Assembly: GCF_004054195.1 (NCBI RefSeq)
Contig: NZ_SBIW01000001.1
Location: 62,001 to 126,000 of the forward strand
Source of the DNA: Mucilaginibacter gilvus
GTDB lineage: Bacteria > Bacteroidota > Bacteroidia > Sphingobacteriales > Sphingobacteriaceae
Direction of reading: 5' to 3'
Length of the DNA: 64,000 nucleotides
In this document: one piece after another, positions 8,978 through 16,277 of the stretch
Layout: every line of letters begins with the position of its first letter
Position numbering within the stretch: the first letter of the stretch is position 1
Made by a program: the position numbers and the translations under genes
The notes under the pieces: model-generated
What the model saw: only the letters and a program-made list of their open reading frames with translations
The model's database searches: none
What the model was told of the DNA's origin: nothing

Positions 8978-9535
8978 TTAACAAACCACTTTTTTTGAAT
9001 CAGGAAACTCTGTGTCAAAAACGTTGATTAATGTTGAAGCATTAGTAAGATCATTAAAGCTAAACCAAGCAAGGTAATTTTCGGTATCCTTTTCGAATCT
9101 ATATTTATTATTATCAAAAACAGAAAAATGTTTAACTTTTCCTTCTTTTGATAATTTGTCGATAAGCGAATTATTAGCCATTTTGCATTCGATTGGTTTT
9201 CCAGCCTTTTTCGCTGTTAACAGCATTTTAAATGCTTTCGAATTAGTGTTGGGTAAGTCTAAAAATAAAATTTGAAATTTTACGTCTTTTTCAATGGCAC
9301 TTCTCAAGGAACCAAGATAGTTTTCTTGATTACTAACCCTACCATCAAAACTACCTACGACCATTCTGGCTATAGTTTTTGTTTCGTCCAATAGTTTGGA
9401 CATAGCGATCGCCGCGTGATACTGTCCGGCATTTGCCAAAGTTTCATTAGAATTTATCTTCGCTTTCGAATCGACAAGCTCTTGATAATATTTTAATTCA
9501 TCGTGATTAATGAGTATAAGGTCCATTTTATCCAT
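8978..9535 (-). CDS. Cytoplasmic protein with a degenerate phospholipase-D-like pattern
   Basis: 185 aa, no signal peptide or membrane segment. The middle (residues about 50-100) reads like a PLD-type alpha/beta unit: VVGSFDGRV, then SLRSAIEKDVKFQILFLD. Near residue 137 HFSVFD resembles the HxK strand of PLD-like proteins but has Ser where the catalytic Lys would be. YRFEKDTENYLAWFSFND then resembles the C-terminal end of that fold. If the fold is right the protein is probably non-catalytic, possibly ligand-binding. It is the first gene of a tight AT-rich pair with the membrane protein at 8107-8961. The fold call is weak. Confidence 0.65.
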   Translation of the reverse strand: MDKMDLILINHDELKYYQELVDSKAKINSNETLANAGQYHAAIAMSKLLDETKTIARMVVGSFDGRVSNQENYLGSLRSAIEKDVKFQILFLDLPNTNSKAFKMLLTAKKAGKPIECKMANNSLIDKLSKEGKVKHFSVFDNNKYRFEKDTENYLAWFSFNDLTNASTLINVFDTEFPDSKKVVC

Positions 9536-9864
9536 ATATAAAGGGATAATCGTTATTAGGTTAAGGTTTGTATATAACGTGCAAATTATAAATAAAGTTT
9601 CATTATTTCCTAATAATCAATTATTTAAGCAAGCTAAAATTAAGGAATTAGCAAATAGGCTACTTAAAGTCGACGAAAAATAAATTATTTAAAAAAAAAT
9701 AGACTTTAAATGAAATAATTGCATTTAAACGGGCAGTTTATTCTAAACGATGTGGTCAACATGCTTAATAACTATCTTCTCAAATCGTGACATGTCTCTG
9801 TGCATCGATGTGGTCGTCATAACAAAGCACACCGATTATCGTTCAAGCTTAGCTTTTTGCTTAA
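9536..9864. other. AT-rich intergenic region without a gene
   Basis: About 330 bp with no convincing reading frame. It presumably holds the promoter of the minus-strand pair 8978-9535/8107-8961. A 10-bp direct repeat CGATGTGGTC occurs at 9748-9757 and 9806-9815. No hairpin with a T-tract was seen. Confidence 0.6.
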
Positions 9865-10593
9865 TTAATTGATCTTGGTGATCGACGAAGCACCTGATTT
9901 ATCGCTGCTTACATTTGAGGGGCTGCCGCGGTATTCAATTTCTGATGCTCCGCTGGTGTGTACGCTCAGATCTTTCAACACGTTGATTTTGCAATGGCTG
10001 GCCCCAGATGTTTCGATTCGGTACTTGCCCACTACAAAATCAAGCGCGTCAATGTCCCCGCTGCCGCTCAGGCTTACATCGTGCGATGCCGCCTGGCCTT
10101 TCAGCTTTAGTTCGGTACTTCCGCTGCCTTCGGTATGTACATCTGCCGCGCTGATATCCATATCTAATTTGGTAGAACCTGAAAGGTTTAGATCCAGGTT
10201 GCCGGTAGTGATACGGCCTATGGAAGTTATTTCTACCGCGCCCGATGCTTCAACAGCGCTAAGCGCTTTCACACCAATAGAAATTACCATTTCGGTGCGG
10301 CTATCGAGGTTACGGGTGGTGTATATGCGCAGTTTGTCGCCCTCTACTTCTGTTTTAATATATTTAAGCAAATTGTCATCGGCGGTAATGGTTACTATGG
10401 ATGAGCTATCCTGTTTAAGGGTAACTTTTAATCCGCCCGAAATATCAACTTTTGTAAAATCTACAACGGTACGCTTTTCTGTAGCCGCCTTACCCGAGCC
10501 ATGGATACGCCTGAACCTTCTGCATGATGATGATAACAGGCTCACCGAAAGCAGTGCAACCAAAACGAATATTTGTAAATAAGATTTTTTCAT
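9865..10593 (-). CDS. GIN-domain (DUF2807) lipoprotein
   Basis: About 242 aa from the ATG at 10593, whose product begins MKKSYLQIF; an upstream ATG at 10617 only adds a polar tail in front of the signal peptide. The N-terminal hydrophobic stretch ends in LLSSSC, a lipobox, so it should be an envelope lipoprotein. The rest is a head-GIN-type repetitive beta-helix: FTKVDISGGLKVTLKQ, then many short SGS/SGA turns (ASGAVEI, LSGSTKL, GSGSTEL, SGSGDI, SGASHC). These domains are common in Bacteroidota surface proteins, with function unknown. It clusters with two smaller GIN paralogues just upstream. Confidence 0.85.
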   Translation of the reverse strand: MKKSYLQIFVLVALLSVSLLSSSCRRFRRIHGSGKAATEKRTVVDFTKVDISGGLKVTLKQDSSSIVTITADDNLLKYIKTEVEGDKLRIYTTRNLDSRTEMVISIGVKALSAVEASGAVEITSIGRITTGNLDLNLSGSTKLDMDISAADVHTEGSGSTELKLKGQAASHDVSLSGSGDIDALDFVVGKYRIETSGASHCKINVLKDLSVHTSGASEIEYRGSPSNVSSDKSGASSITKIN

Positions 10594-10653
10594 GGTAAGT
10601 TTTTTTGTTTTTGACACCGTTTATTGCCCTGAAGTTACACTAAAAGTTAAAAT

Positions 10654-10683
10654 AAAAAAAGCCGTTACCCGGCAACAGCTTTT
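10654..10683 (-). terminator. Rho-independent terminator of the GIN gene at 10717-11316
   Basis: On the minus strand AAAAGCTGTT pairs with AACGGCTTTT around a 7-nt loop and is followed by a T-tract, about 33 nt past the stop codon. Confidence 0.75.
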
Positions 10684-10716
10684 AACATATATATGTTGAA
10701 TTGTGAAAGGTGCATA

Positions 10717-11316
10717 TTATAAACCGGCTATGTCTCTTTTACCTGCTGCAGGCACCTGCATTTTGCTTTCGTTAACGGTGATGAAGTTATCGTTGATCAC
10801 TTTTGCAGAGTCTGCGTATTTTAAGCTGTATTCGGTAACGCTGCCGGTTAAGGTTGCTTTTGCATTGTCGTTTACGGTTAAGGTGGTGCGGTAGGCTTCT
10901 ATGTTTAAAGTTGCGGTTGCGTTATCATACAAATTAACATCCAGGTCTATTTTTGACAAGCTGCCGAATGATTTTACAGCTGCGTTATCATAAACCGAGA
11001 TGGCACGCAGATCGTTTGCGGTTACCCAAACCACTAATTTTTCTGCTTTGTAAGATGAGATGCGTAACACACCGTTTTGGCTTTGTACCAAAGCGCTTTC
11101 GGCATAGTACTGGTTGTATACTTTCACCTGGTCGGTGTTGCCGTCAGATATGTAAAGCTCTACGTTGCCGTGTACTTCTATTTTGCTGATCTGGCTGATG
11201 TTTGTTAAGATAGTGCTTACTTCTTTGTTATCATTTTTTACGGAAGCGAAGCTTGAATTTGTGCTGCCAACTGCTAATGCTACGATAGCTAAGATGGTAA
11301 ATATTGATGTTTTCAT
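10717..11316 (-). CDS. Secreted GIN-domain (DUF2807-like) protein, copy A
   Basis: 199 aa. It has a signal peptide ending near FASVKN and no lipobox. The body shows the GIN pattern: ISKIEVHGNVELYISDG, YYAESALV, LVVWVTANDLRAISVYDNAAVKSFG, DLDVNLYDNATATLN. It is a close tandem paralogue of the gene at 12026-12631, sharing most of these segments. Both genes carry the same upstream repeat-plus-promoter arrangement, so the duplication included control sequences. Exported to the periplasm or surface; biochemical role unknown. The conserved Asp/Asn turns may favour metal binding, which is inference. Confidence 0.85.
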   Translation of the reverse strand: MKTSIFTILAIVALAVGSTNSSFASVKNDNKEVSTILTNISQISKIEVHGNVELYISDGNTDQVKVYNQYYAESALVQSQNGVLRISSYKAEKLVVWVTANDLRAISVYDNAAVKSFGSLSKIDLDVNLYDNATATLNIEAYRTTLTVNDNAKATLTGSVTEYSLKYADSAKVINDNFITVNESKMQVPAAGKRDIAGL

Positions 11317-11375
11317 GATATTAATATTTTGATTTTGAATACTTTATGTTGTTTAGTAACTTAATACACAGATAA

Positions 11376-11467
11376 GACGACCCCAAGCAGGAAACGTTAC
11401 AGCCAAATAGTGTGAAATAGACACAGTGCGGGTTTATATCGGTGAACGACGGATTTGAGTCGGCGAA
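11376..11467 (-). promoter_or_regulatory. ECF-like promoter with upstream 9-bp direct repeats (copy A)
   Basis: Read on the minus strand: repeats TTCGCCGAC (11459-11467) and TTCACCGAT (11438-11446) separated by 12 bp, then 36 bp, then TGTAAC (11396-11401), a 16-bp spacer and CGTC (11376-11379). TGTAAC-N16-CGTC is the general form of promoters read by extracytoplasmic-function sigma factors. Two 9-bp direct repeats separated by 12 bp is the layout of LytTR-type sites. The same arrangement and spacings occur before the paralogue at 12026-12631. Confidence 0.6.
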
Positions 11468-11560
11468 GTAGGAGGAGAAAAGATGTGCAGATAGGCAAGA
11501 AATAAGAGACAAGAATCAAGAAGGAGAAAAATCTATTTCTTTTCCCGCAGCGGCTCTTCA

Positions 11561-11660
11561 CGCCCTTTTTGGTGTTGTCACCAACAAGCCGCCATGCATC
11601 CAAGCCTCGCATCTCGGAGACCGTCCTAAACGATGTTGGTGACACCACTTACAGCGGTGG
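11561..11660. repeat. Short inverted-repeat element (MITE-like), copy A
   Basis: The arms at 11561-11590 and 11631-11660 are imperfect inverted repeats of about 30 bp sharing the exact 11-mer TGTTGGTGACA and its complement. Related arms occur at 37270-37410 and 37873-37903. It has no coding capacity. The 100-bp element lies directly upstream of the small gene at 11711. Confidence 0.6.
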
Positions 11661-11710
11661 AAAAATCACAACTTATTAATACATTTAAGCCGCCTAACAA
11701 ATGGGTTTTT

Positions 11711-11938
11711 ATGAATATTAATTTGGCGTTATTATTAAAAAGGCTATCATTATTGTGGCTGTTAATATTCGGAGTGTTAACAAGTGTGGTCCTTTTTTTC
11801 TGTGTGTCTGCACGGATTCATCCGCACGAAAAAGGCATTTCGCTTACTGACTTAAAAGATTATTTATATCTGTCAGTAGGGTTGTTATTTATGTCCCTTT
11901 TGTTTAGAGTTTTATCAATTGTGGTTTACAAAAAGTGA
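11711..11938 (+). CDS. Small two-helix membrane protein, unknown function
   Basis: 75 aa from the ATG at 11711. An in-frame ATG at 11633 exists but would place the N-terminus inside the inverted-repeat element. Two hydrophobic segments are visible: LSLLWLLIFGVLTSVVLFF and, after a polar loop with HPHEKG, LYLSVGLLFMSLLFRVLSIV. It ends VYKK. It stands alone on the plus strand among minus-strand GIN genes, next to the short repeat. No family recognised. Confidence 0.55.
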   Translation: MNINLALLLKRLSLLWLLIFGVLTSVVLFFCVSARIHPHEKGISLTDLKDYLYLSVGLLFMSLLFRVLSIVVYKK

Positions 11939-11963
11939 ATTTGGGCTTCCTGATACTAACAAA

Positions 11964-11989
11964 AAAGCCACCGTTTACACGGTGGCTTT
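11964..11989 (-). terminator. Terminator of GIN gene copy B
   Basis: Perfect 11-bp stem AAAGCCACCGT/ACGGTGGCTTT with a 4-nt loop, followed on the minus strand by further Ts. It lies about 37 nt past the stop of the gene at 12026-12631. The plus-strand gene ending at 11938 could also use it. Confidence 0.85.
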
Positions 11990-12025
11990 GACTGAATATA
12001 TGTTGAACTTTTGCAAAAGTATTAC

Positions 12026-12631
12026 TTACAAGATAGCTAATTCTGCTTTAGCCGGGGTAAACCTGTTGGTGATCTTCTCTGTTTTGCTGATTGAAGCTAA
12101 ATCAGTGTTGTTAACGGTTGCAGACTGATCACGAACCAGGTTATACTCGCTTACGTTACCGGTAACATCTGCTTTAGCGTGGTCGTTTACGGTGATGTTT
12201 GCTTTAAAAGCATCAAGGTTCAATTTTGCAGATGCGTTGTTGTAGAGGTTAACATCCAGGTCGATCTTAGACAGGTTACCGAAAGATTTTACTTCAGCGT
12301 TGTCATAAGCAGAGATGCTGCGCAGGTCGGCGGCTGTAACCCAAACCACTAAGGTTTTTGCGTTGTATGATGCGATGCACAGTACACCGTTCTCGTTTTT
12401 AACCACCGCGCTTTCGGCATAGTAACGGTTGTAAACTTTTACCTGGTCGGCAATGCCGTCTGATACAAATAACTGCACGTTACCGCGGATCTCAATTTTG
12501 TTTATCTGGCTTACGTTTGTTAAAACGGTTGCTACTTCTTCCTGGTTATTATTTGCTGCAGCGAAGCTGGTTGTTACAGTACCTATGGCTAAAGTGAAGA
12601 TGGTTGCTATGGTTAAAAATGTTGTTTTCAT
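12026..12631 (-). CDS. Secreted GIN-domain (DUF2807-like) protein, copy B
   Basis: 201 aa from the ATG at 12631 (product begins MKTTFLTIATIF); a longer frame starting at 12691 overlaps the promoter. It has a signal peptide ending near SFAAAN. The GIN core is INKIEIRGNVQLFVSDG, YYAESAVV, LVVWVTAADLRSISAYDNAEVKSFG, DLDVNLYNNASAKLN. Paralogue of 10717-11316; the C-terminal thirds differ most. Probably periplasmic or surface-exposed, with unknown role. Its upstream region matches that of copy A in motif and spacing. Confidence 0.85.
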   Translation of the reverse strand: MKTTFLTIATIFTLAIGTVTTSFAAANNNQEEVATVLTNVSQINKIEIRGNVQLFVSDGIADQVKVYNRYYAESAVVKNENGVLCIASYNAKTLVVWVTAADLRSISAYDNAEVKSFGNLSKIDLDVNLYNNASAKLNLDAFKANITVNDHAKADVTGNVSEYNLVRDQSATVNNTDLASISKTEKITNRFTPAKAELAIL

Positions 12632-12694
12632 GATTCCTAATATTTTGATTGTGAGTGCTATTTGTGTTTTTCGTTTTATTAAATACACCAATAT

Positions 12695-12786
12695 GACGCC
12701 CTCACATAGGAAACGTTACAGCGAAATACGGCCAATTAGACGTACGGGGGGATTACATCGGTGAACGGCTGAAATAGGTCGGCGAA
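12695..12786 (-). promoter_or_regulatory. ECF-like promoter with upstream 9-bp direct repeats (copy B)
   Basis: On the minus strand: TTCGCCGAC (12778-12786), 12 bp, TTCACCGAT (12757-12765), 36 bp, TGTAAC (12715-12720), 16 bp, CGTC (12695-12698). All three spacings are identical to copy A although the spacer sequences differ. That supports functional conservation rather than recent duplication alone. Confidence 0.6.
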
Positions 12787-12890
12787 AAGCATGGAGAAAA
12801 ACGTGCAGATGAGCAAATTTCAGATGTACAGATGAATAATACTTACGCTGGAACTTTTAAAAAGTTGTCAAATCTATACAATCCTCTTCC

Positions 12891-14786
12891 CTACAGATAA
12901 TACTTCTCCCCATCCGTTTTTATTTTACCTGCATCCAGCAGCATACGGATAGTTTCTATCTTTTCCTTTTCGGCACCGATTTTAAGGGTGGTTACCAACT
13001 CGCCGATGTTATAATTGTCGATACTAAGTAGCTGCACTATCTCGTTGGTAATATTCTCAAAAATTTCAGCGGCGTTCTTTTGGCGTTTTTCGGCAAGGCA
13101 TACATCGCACACGCCGCATTTGGTGGCGTTGGGTTCATCAAAGTAAGCCAGCAGCATTTGACTGCGGCAGCGCTTGTGTTCGGCATAGGCAAAAACGGCT
13201 TCCATTTTACGGCGGTAGGTAGCTTTCCGGGTCTCTATATCAGCCTTATTTATGTATACGTTATTGGCTTGCTGCCTTGCCCTTATCCAGGTTATCTGGG
13301 GCTTATCGGTTTGGGGCAGGTAGTTCAACACCCCAAAACTTTGCAATTTAGTTAAGCCCTCTGCCACCTGTTGCACGCTCATGTTGGTGCGCCGCGCCAG
13401 GTCGAACTCTTTTAAACGCACGTAATTTTCAAATGCCCCGCCGTAAGAGCGTAGCAAGGTTTTAACGAAGGGGTCCCAGCCCGGGTTTTGGATCTGGAAG
13501 TTATACAGTTCCTCATTCAAAACCTCAAACCTGAACCGCGATGGTAAAAAAACGCTCTCGCTGAAGGCAATGTATTCGTTCTGTTCTAAAAACTTTAAGG
13601 CATTAATGGTTTTAATACTATCCAATTTGTAACGACTGCAAAAATCGCCCAGGTCAAGGTCAAAATTGGCACCTTCGCCTGTATCATAAGCTACTTGGCA
13701 ATAATTGCCCAAATAGTGATAGATCTGTTTTATCTCCACCACTGAGGGGAAATTCAGCAAGAACATTTTTTCCTTCCGCAACCTATCGCTAAGGTTGTAT
13801 AATAATATACCGTAAGCCTTCTGCTCATCGCGGCCTGCCCTGCCGGCTTCCTGGTAATACGCTTCCAGGCTATCAGGCATTTCCAGGTGTATCACAAACC
13901 GCACATCCGCCTTATCAATCCCCATCCCGAAGGCGTTGGTAGCTACGATGATGCGGTTACGGTTGTTTTTCCAGGCCTCCTGCTTTTCGGCGCGTTCATC
14001 GGCACTTAGGCCGGCGTGGTAATAATCGGCTTTGATGCCATTATCGTTAAAAAATTTGGCAACCTCGGCGGTGCCTTTGCGGCTGCGCACATACACAATG
14101 CCGCTGCCTTTTATATTATTGGCGATATCCAGCAGATTGCGGCTTTTGTTTTCGGTATCGCGCACTACATAGCTGATATTCTTGCGGGCAAAGCTTTGCT
14201 GGTATACTATGCTGCCGGGTTTAAAAAGTAATTTCTCCTGAATATCTGTCCGCACATCTGCTGTAGCGGTAGCGGTGAGGGCAAGCACCGGCACGTTGGG
14301 GTGCAATTCGCGCAAGTCGGCGATGTGCAGGTAAGGCGGGCGAAAATCATATCCCCATTGCGAAATACAGTGCGCCTCGTCTACCGCAAACAGGTTCACC
14401 TTCATGTATTTGATGCGTTCGCGCACCAATTCGCTCAGCAAGCGCTCGGGCGAGAGATACAGGAATTTGGTATAGCCGTAAATGCAGTTATCCAAAGCTA
14501 TATCCACCTCTCGCCTGCTCATGCCCGATACAATGGAAACGGCATCAATACCTTTGGCTTTCAGGTTCTCTACCTGATCTTTCATCAGCGCGATAAGCGG
14601 CGAAACCACAATACAGATGCCATCCTTAGCCAACGCGGGGATCTGAAAACATACCGATTTACCGCCACCTGTTGGCAATAGCGCCAACGTATCGTGCCCC
14701 TGCAATACCGACGCGATGATCTCTTCCTGCATCGGCCGGAAGTTATCGTGCCCCCAATATTGTTTGAGTATTTCGCGTGTGGTCAT
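12891..14786 (-). CDS. recQ: ATP-dependent DNA helicase RecQ
   Basis: 631 aa from the ATG at 14786 (product begins MTTREILKQYWG). The longer frame to 14828 runs through the gltA terminator and is rejected. It is a 3'-5' superfamily 2 helicase for replication-fork repair. Motifs: Q-motif FRPMQEEII, Walker A LLPTGGGKS, DEAH box AVDEAHCISQWGYDFR, motif VI EAGRAGRD. The zinc-binding domain has CRSQMLLAYF and CGVCDVC. A winged-helix RQC follows; the short C-terminus (GELVTTLKI) is not a clear HRDC. Encoded downstream of, and on the same strand as, citrate synthase but separated by its terminator. Confidence 0.95.
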   Translation of the reverse strand: MTTREILKQYWGHDNFRPMQEEIIASVLQGHDTLALLPTGGGKSVCFQIPALAKDGICIVVSPLIALMKDQVENLKAKGIDAVSIVSGMSRREVDIALDNCIYGYTKFLYLSPERLLSELVRERIKYMKVNLFAVDEAHCISQWGYDFRPPYLHIADLRELHPNVPVLALTATATADVRTDIQEKLLFKPGSIVYQQSFARKNISYVVRDTENKSRNLLDIANNIKGSGIVYVRSRKGTAEVAKFFNDNGIKADYYHAGLSADERAEKQEAWKNNRNRIIVATNAFGMGIDKADVRFVIHLEMPDSLEAYYQEAGRAGRDEQKAYGILLYNLSDRLRKEKMFLLNFPSVVEIKQIYHYLGNYCQVAYDTGEGANFDLDLGDFCSRYKLDSIKTINALKFLEQNEYIAFSESVFLPSRFRFEVLNEELYNFQIQNPGWDPFVKTLLRSYGGAFENYVRLKEFDLARRTNMSVQQVAEGLTKLQSFGVLNYLPQTDKPQITWIRARQQANNVYINKADIETRKATYRRKMEAVFAYAEHKRCRSQMLLAYFDEPNATKCGVCDVCLAEKRQKNAAEIFENITNEIVQLLSIDNYNIGELVTTLKIGAEKEKIETIRMLLDAGKIKTDGEKYYL

Positions 14787-14799
14787 TGGCCGGTATAAA

Positions 14800-14825
14800 A
14801 AAAGCCCGGCAAATGGCGGGCTTTT
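14800..14825 (-). terminator. Terminator of citrate synthase gene
   Basis: AAAAGCCCG pairs with CGGGCTTTT and is followed by a T run on the minus strand, 21 nt past the gltA stop. It ends only 14 bp before the recQ start codon, so recQ needs its own promoter or read-through. Confidence 0.85.
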
Positions 14826-14846
14826 CAATAAATTATAGTGTGATTA

Positions 14847-16133
14847 TTATCTCGTTTTGATATCGGTATACTCCCTGTCGGTGGCGCCAACGTAAATCTG
14901 GCGAGGGCGGCCGATAGGCTCTTTGTTGGCTTTCATCTCTTTCCACTGGGCAATCCATCCCGGCAAACGGCCAAGGGCAAAAAGCACGGTAAACATATCG
15001 GTAGGGAAACCTAAAGCGGTATAAATGATACCCGAGTAGAAATCTACGTTAGGGTAAAGCTTGCGCTCTACAAAGTATGGATCGCTCAAGGCAACTTCTT
15101 CCAGTTTTTTAGCTATTTCCAGGGTTTCGTCCTGTATGTGCAGTTTCTCTAAAATATCGTCGCAAGCTTTTTTAATGATCTTGGCACGCGGGTCGAAGTT
15201 TTTGTAAACACGGTGGCCAAAACCCATCAAACGGAACGGGTCATTCTTGTCTTTTGCTTTCTTTATCCATTTATCGGTATCACCGCCATCTTCCTTAATT
15301 TTATTCAGCATTTCTATTACGGCCTGGTTGGCGCCGCCATGCAGTGGGCCCCAAAGCGCAGAGATCCCTGCGGATATAGACGCGTATAAGTTAGCATCAG
15401 ACGAGCCTACGATACGCACGGTTGAAGTAGAGCAGTTTTGTTCGTGGTCGGCATGTAGTATCAGCAGTTTGTTCATGGCGCTTACTACAACCGGGTCTAT
15501 CTCCATATCTTCTGTACGCTGCCCAAACGTCATGTGCATAAAATTGGTTACGTAATCCAACTTATTCTGCGGATACATCATCGGGTGACCCAATGATTTT
15601 TTGTAGATCCAGGATACGATGGTGCTCATTTTAGCGATCAGCTTAATGATCTCGAGATTCACTTCCTCAGCAGTTAAGCCTTGTTTAAGCGATGCCGGGT
15701 TAAATGCCGCCAAAGCGCCAATTAACGATGACAACTGCCCCATTGGATGCGAACCTGAAGGGAAGCCATCAAAAAACTTCTTCATATCCTCGTGCACCAA
15801 GGTATGGCGGCTTATCTCCAGCTCAAAACTTTTCAGTTGTTCTGTAGTAGGCAGTTCTCCATATATCAGCAAATAAGAAACTTCGGTAAAAGTTGAGTTT
15901 TCTGCAAGCTGCTCTATCGGATAGCCACGGTATTTCAAGATTCCTACCTCGCCATCTAAAAATGTGATAGCGCTTTTTGTAGCGCCGGTATTTTTATAAC
16001 CCACATCAAGGGTTACATAACCGGTAAGGTCGCGTAGCTTAGATATATCGATAGCTTTTTCACCTTCAGTACCCTCAATCACCGGCAGATCGTACGTTTT
16101 ATCACCAATTTTTAGTTGTGCAGTATCAGACAT
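14847..16133 (-). CDS. gltA: Citrate synthase
   Basis: 428 aa, the length of type II (hexameric, Gram-negative) citrate synthases. Condenses acetyl-CoA and oxaloacetate at the entry to the TCA cycle. Signatures: LLIYGELPT, HADHEQNCSTSTVR with the catalytic His, GPLHGGANQAV, GFGHRVYKNFDPRA, and VDFYSG with the catalytic Asp. Monocistronic, with its own terminator. Divergent from the histidine kinase gene over a 144-bp intergenic region. Confidence 0.97.
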   Translation of the reverse strand: MSDTAQLKIGDKTYDLPVIEGTEGEKAIDISKLRDLTGYVTLDVGYKNTGATKSAITFLDGEVGILKYRGYPIEQLAENSTFTEVSYLLIYGELPTTEQLKSFELEISRHTLVHEDMKKFFDGFPSGSHPMGQLSSLIGALAAFNPASLKQGLTAEEVNLEIIKLIAKMSTIVSWIYKKSLGHPMMYPQNKLDYVTNFMHMTFGQRTEDMEIDPVVVSAMNKLLILHADHEQNCSTSTVRIVGSSDANLYASISAGISALWGPLHGGANQAVIEMLNKIKEDGGDTDKWIKKAKDKNDPFRLMGFGHRVYKNFDPRAKIIKKACDDILEKLHIQDETLEIAKKLEEVALSDPYFVERKLYPNVDFYSGIIYTALGFPTDMFTVLFALGRLPGWIAQWKEMKANKEPIGRPRQIYVGATDREYTDIKTR

Positions 16134-16277
16134 AGAAAATTTAGTATTTGCAACAAATGTAAATAAATATGCGTATTAAACAGCTTCAAGATAAATTTAC
16201 CGTTTGTAAAATTCTTAACGTAAGTTGGCATCTTTTTACCGTATATTGTTTCGTGCAAATTAAAAACAACTTAATAG

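Noticed and set aside
11321..11648. Two overlapping minus-strand frames between GIN gene A and the small membrane gene
   Set aside because: They cover the promoter, the 9-bp repeats and the inverted-repeat element, and show no protein-like pattern.
14787..14828. Longer RecQ start
   Set aside because: It runs through the gltA terminator hairpin and is not family-like.
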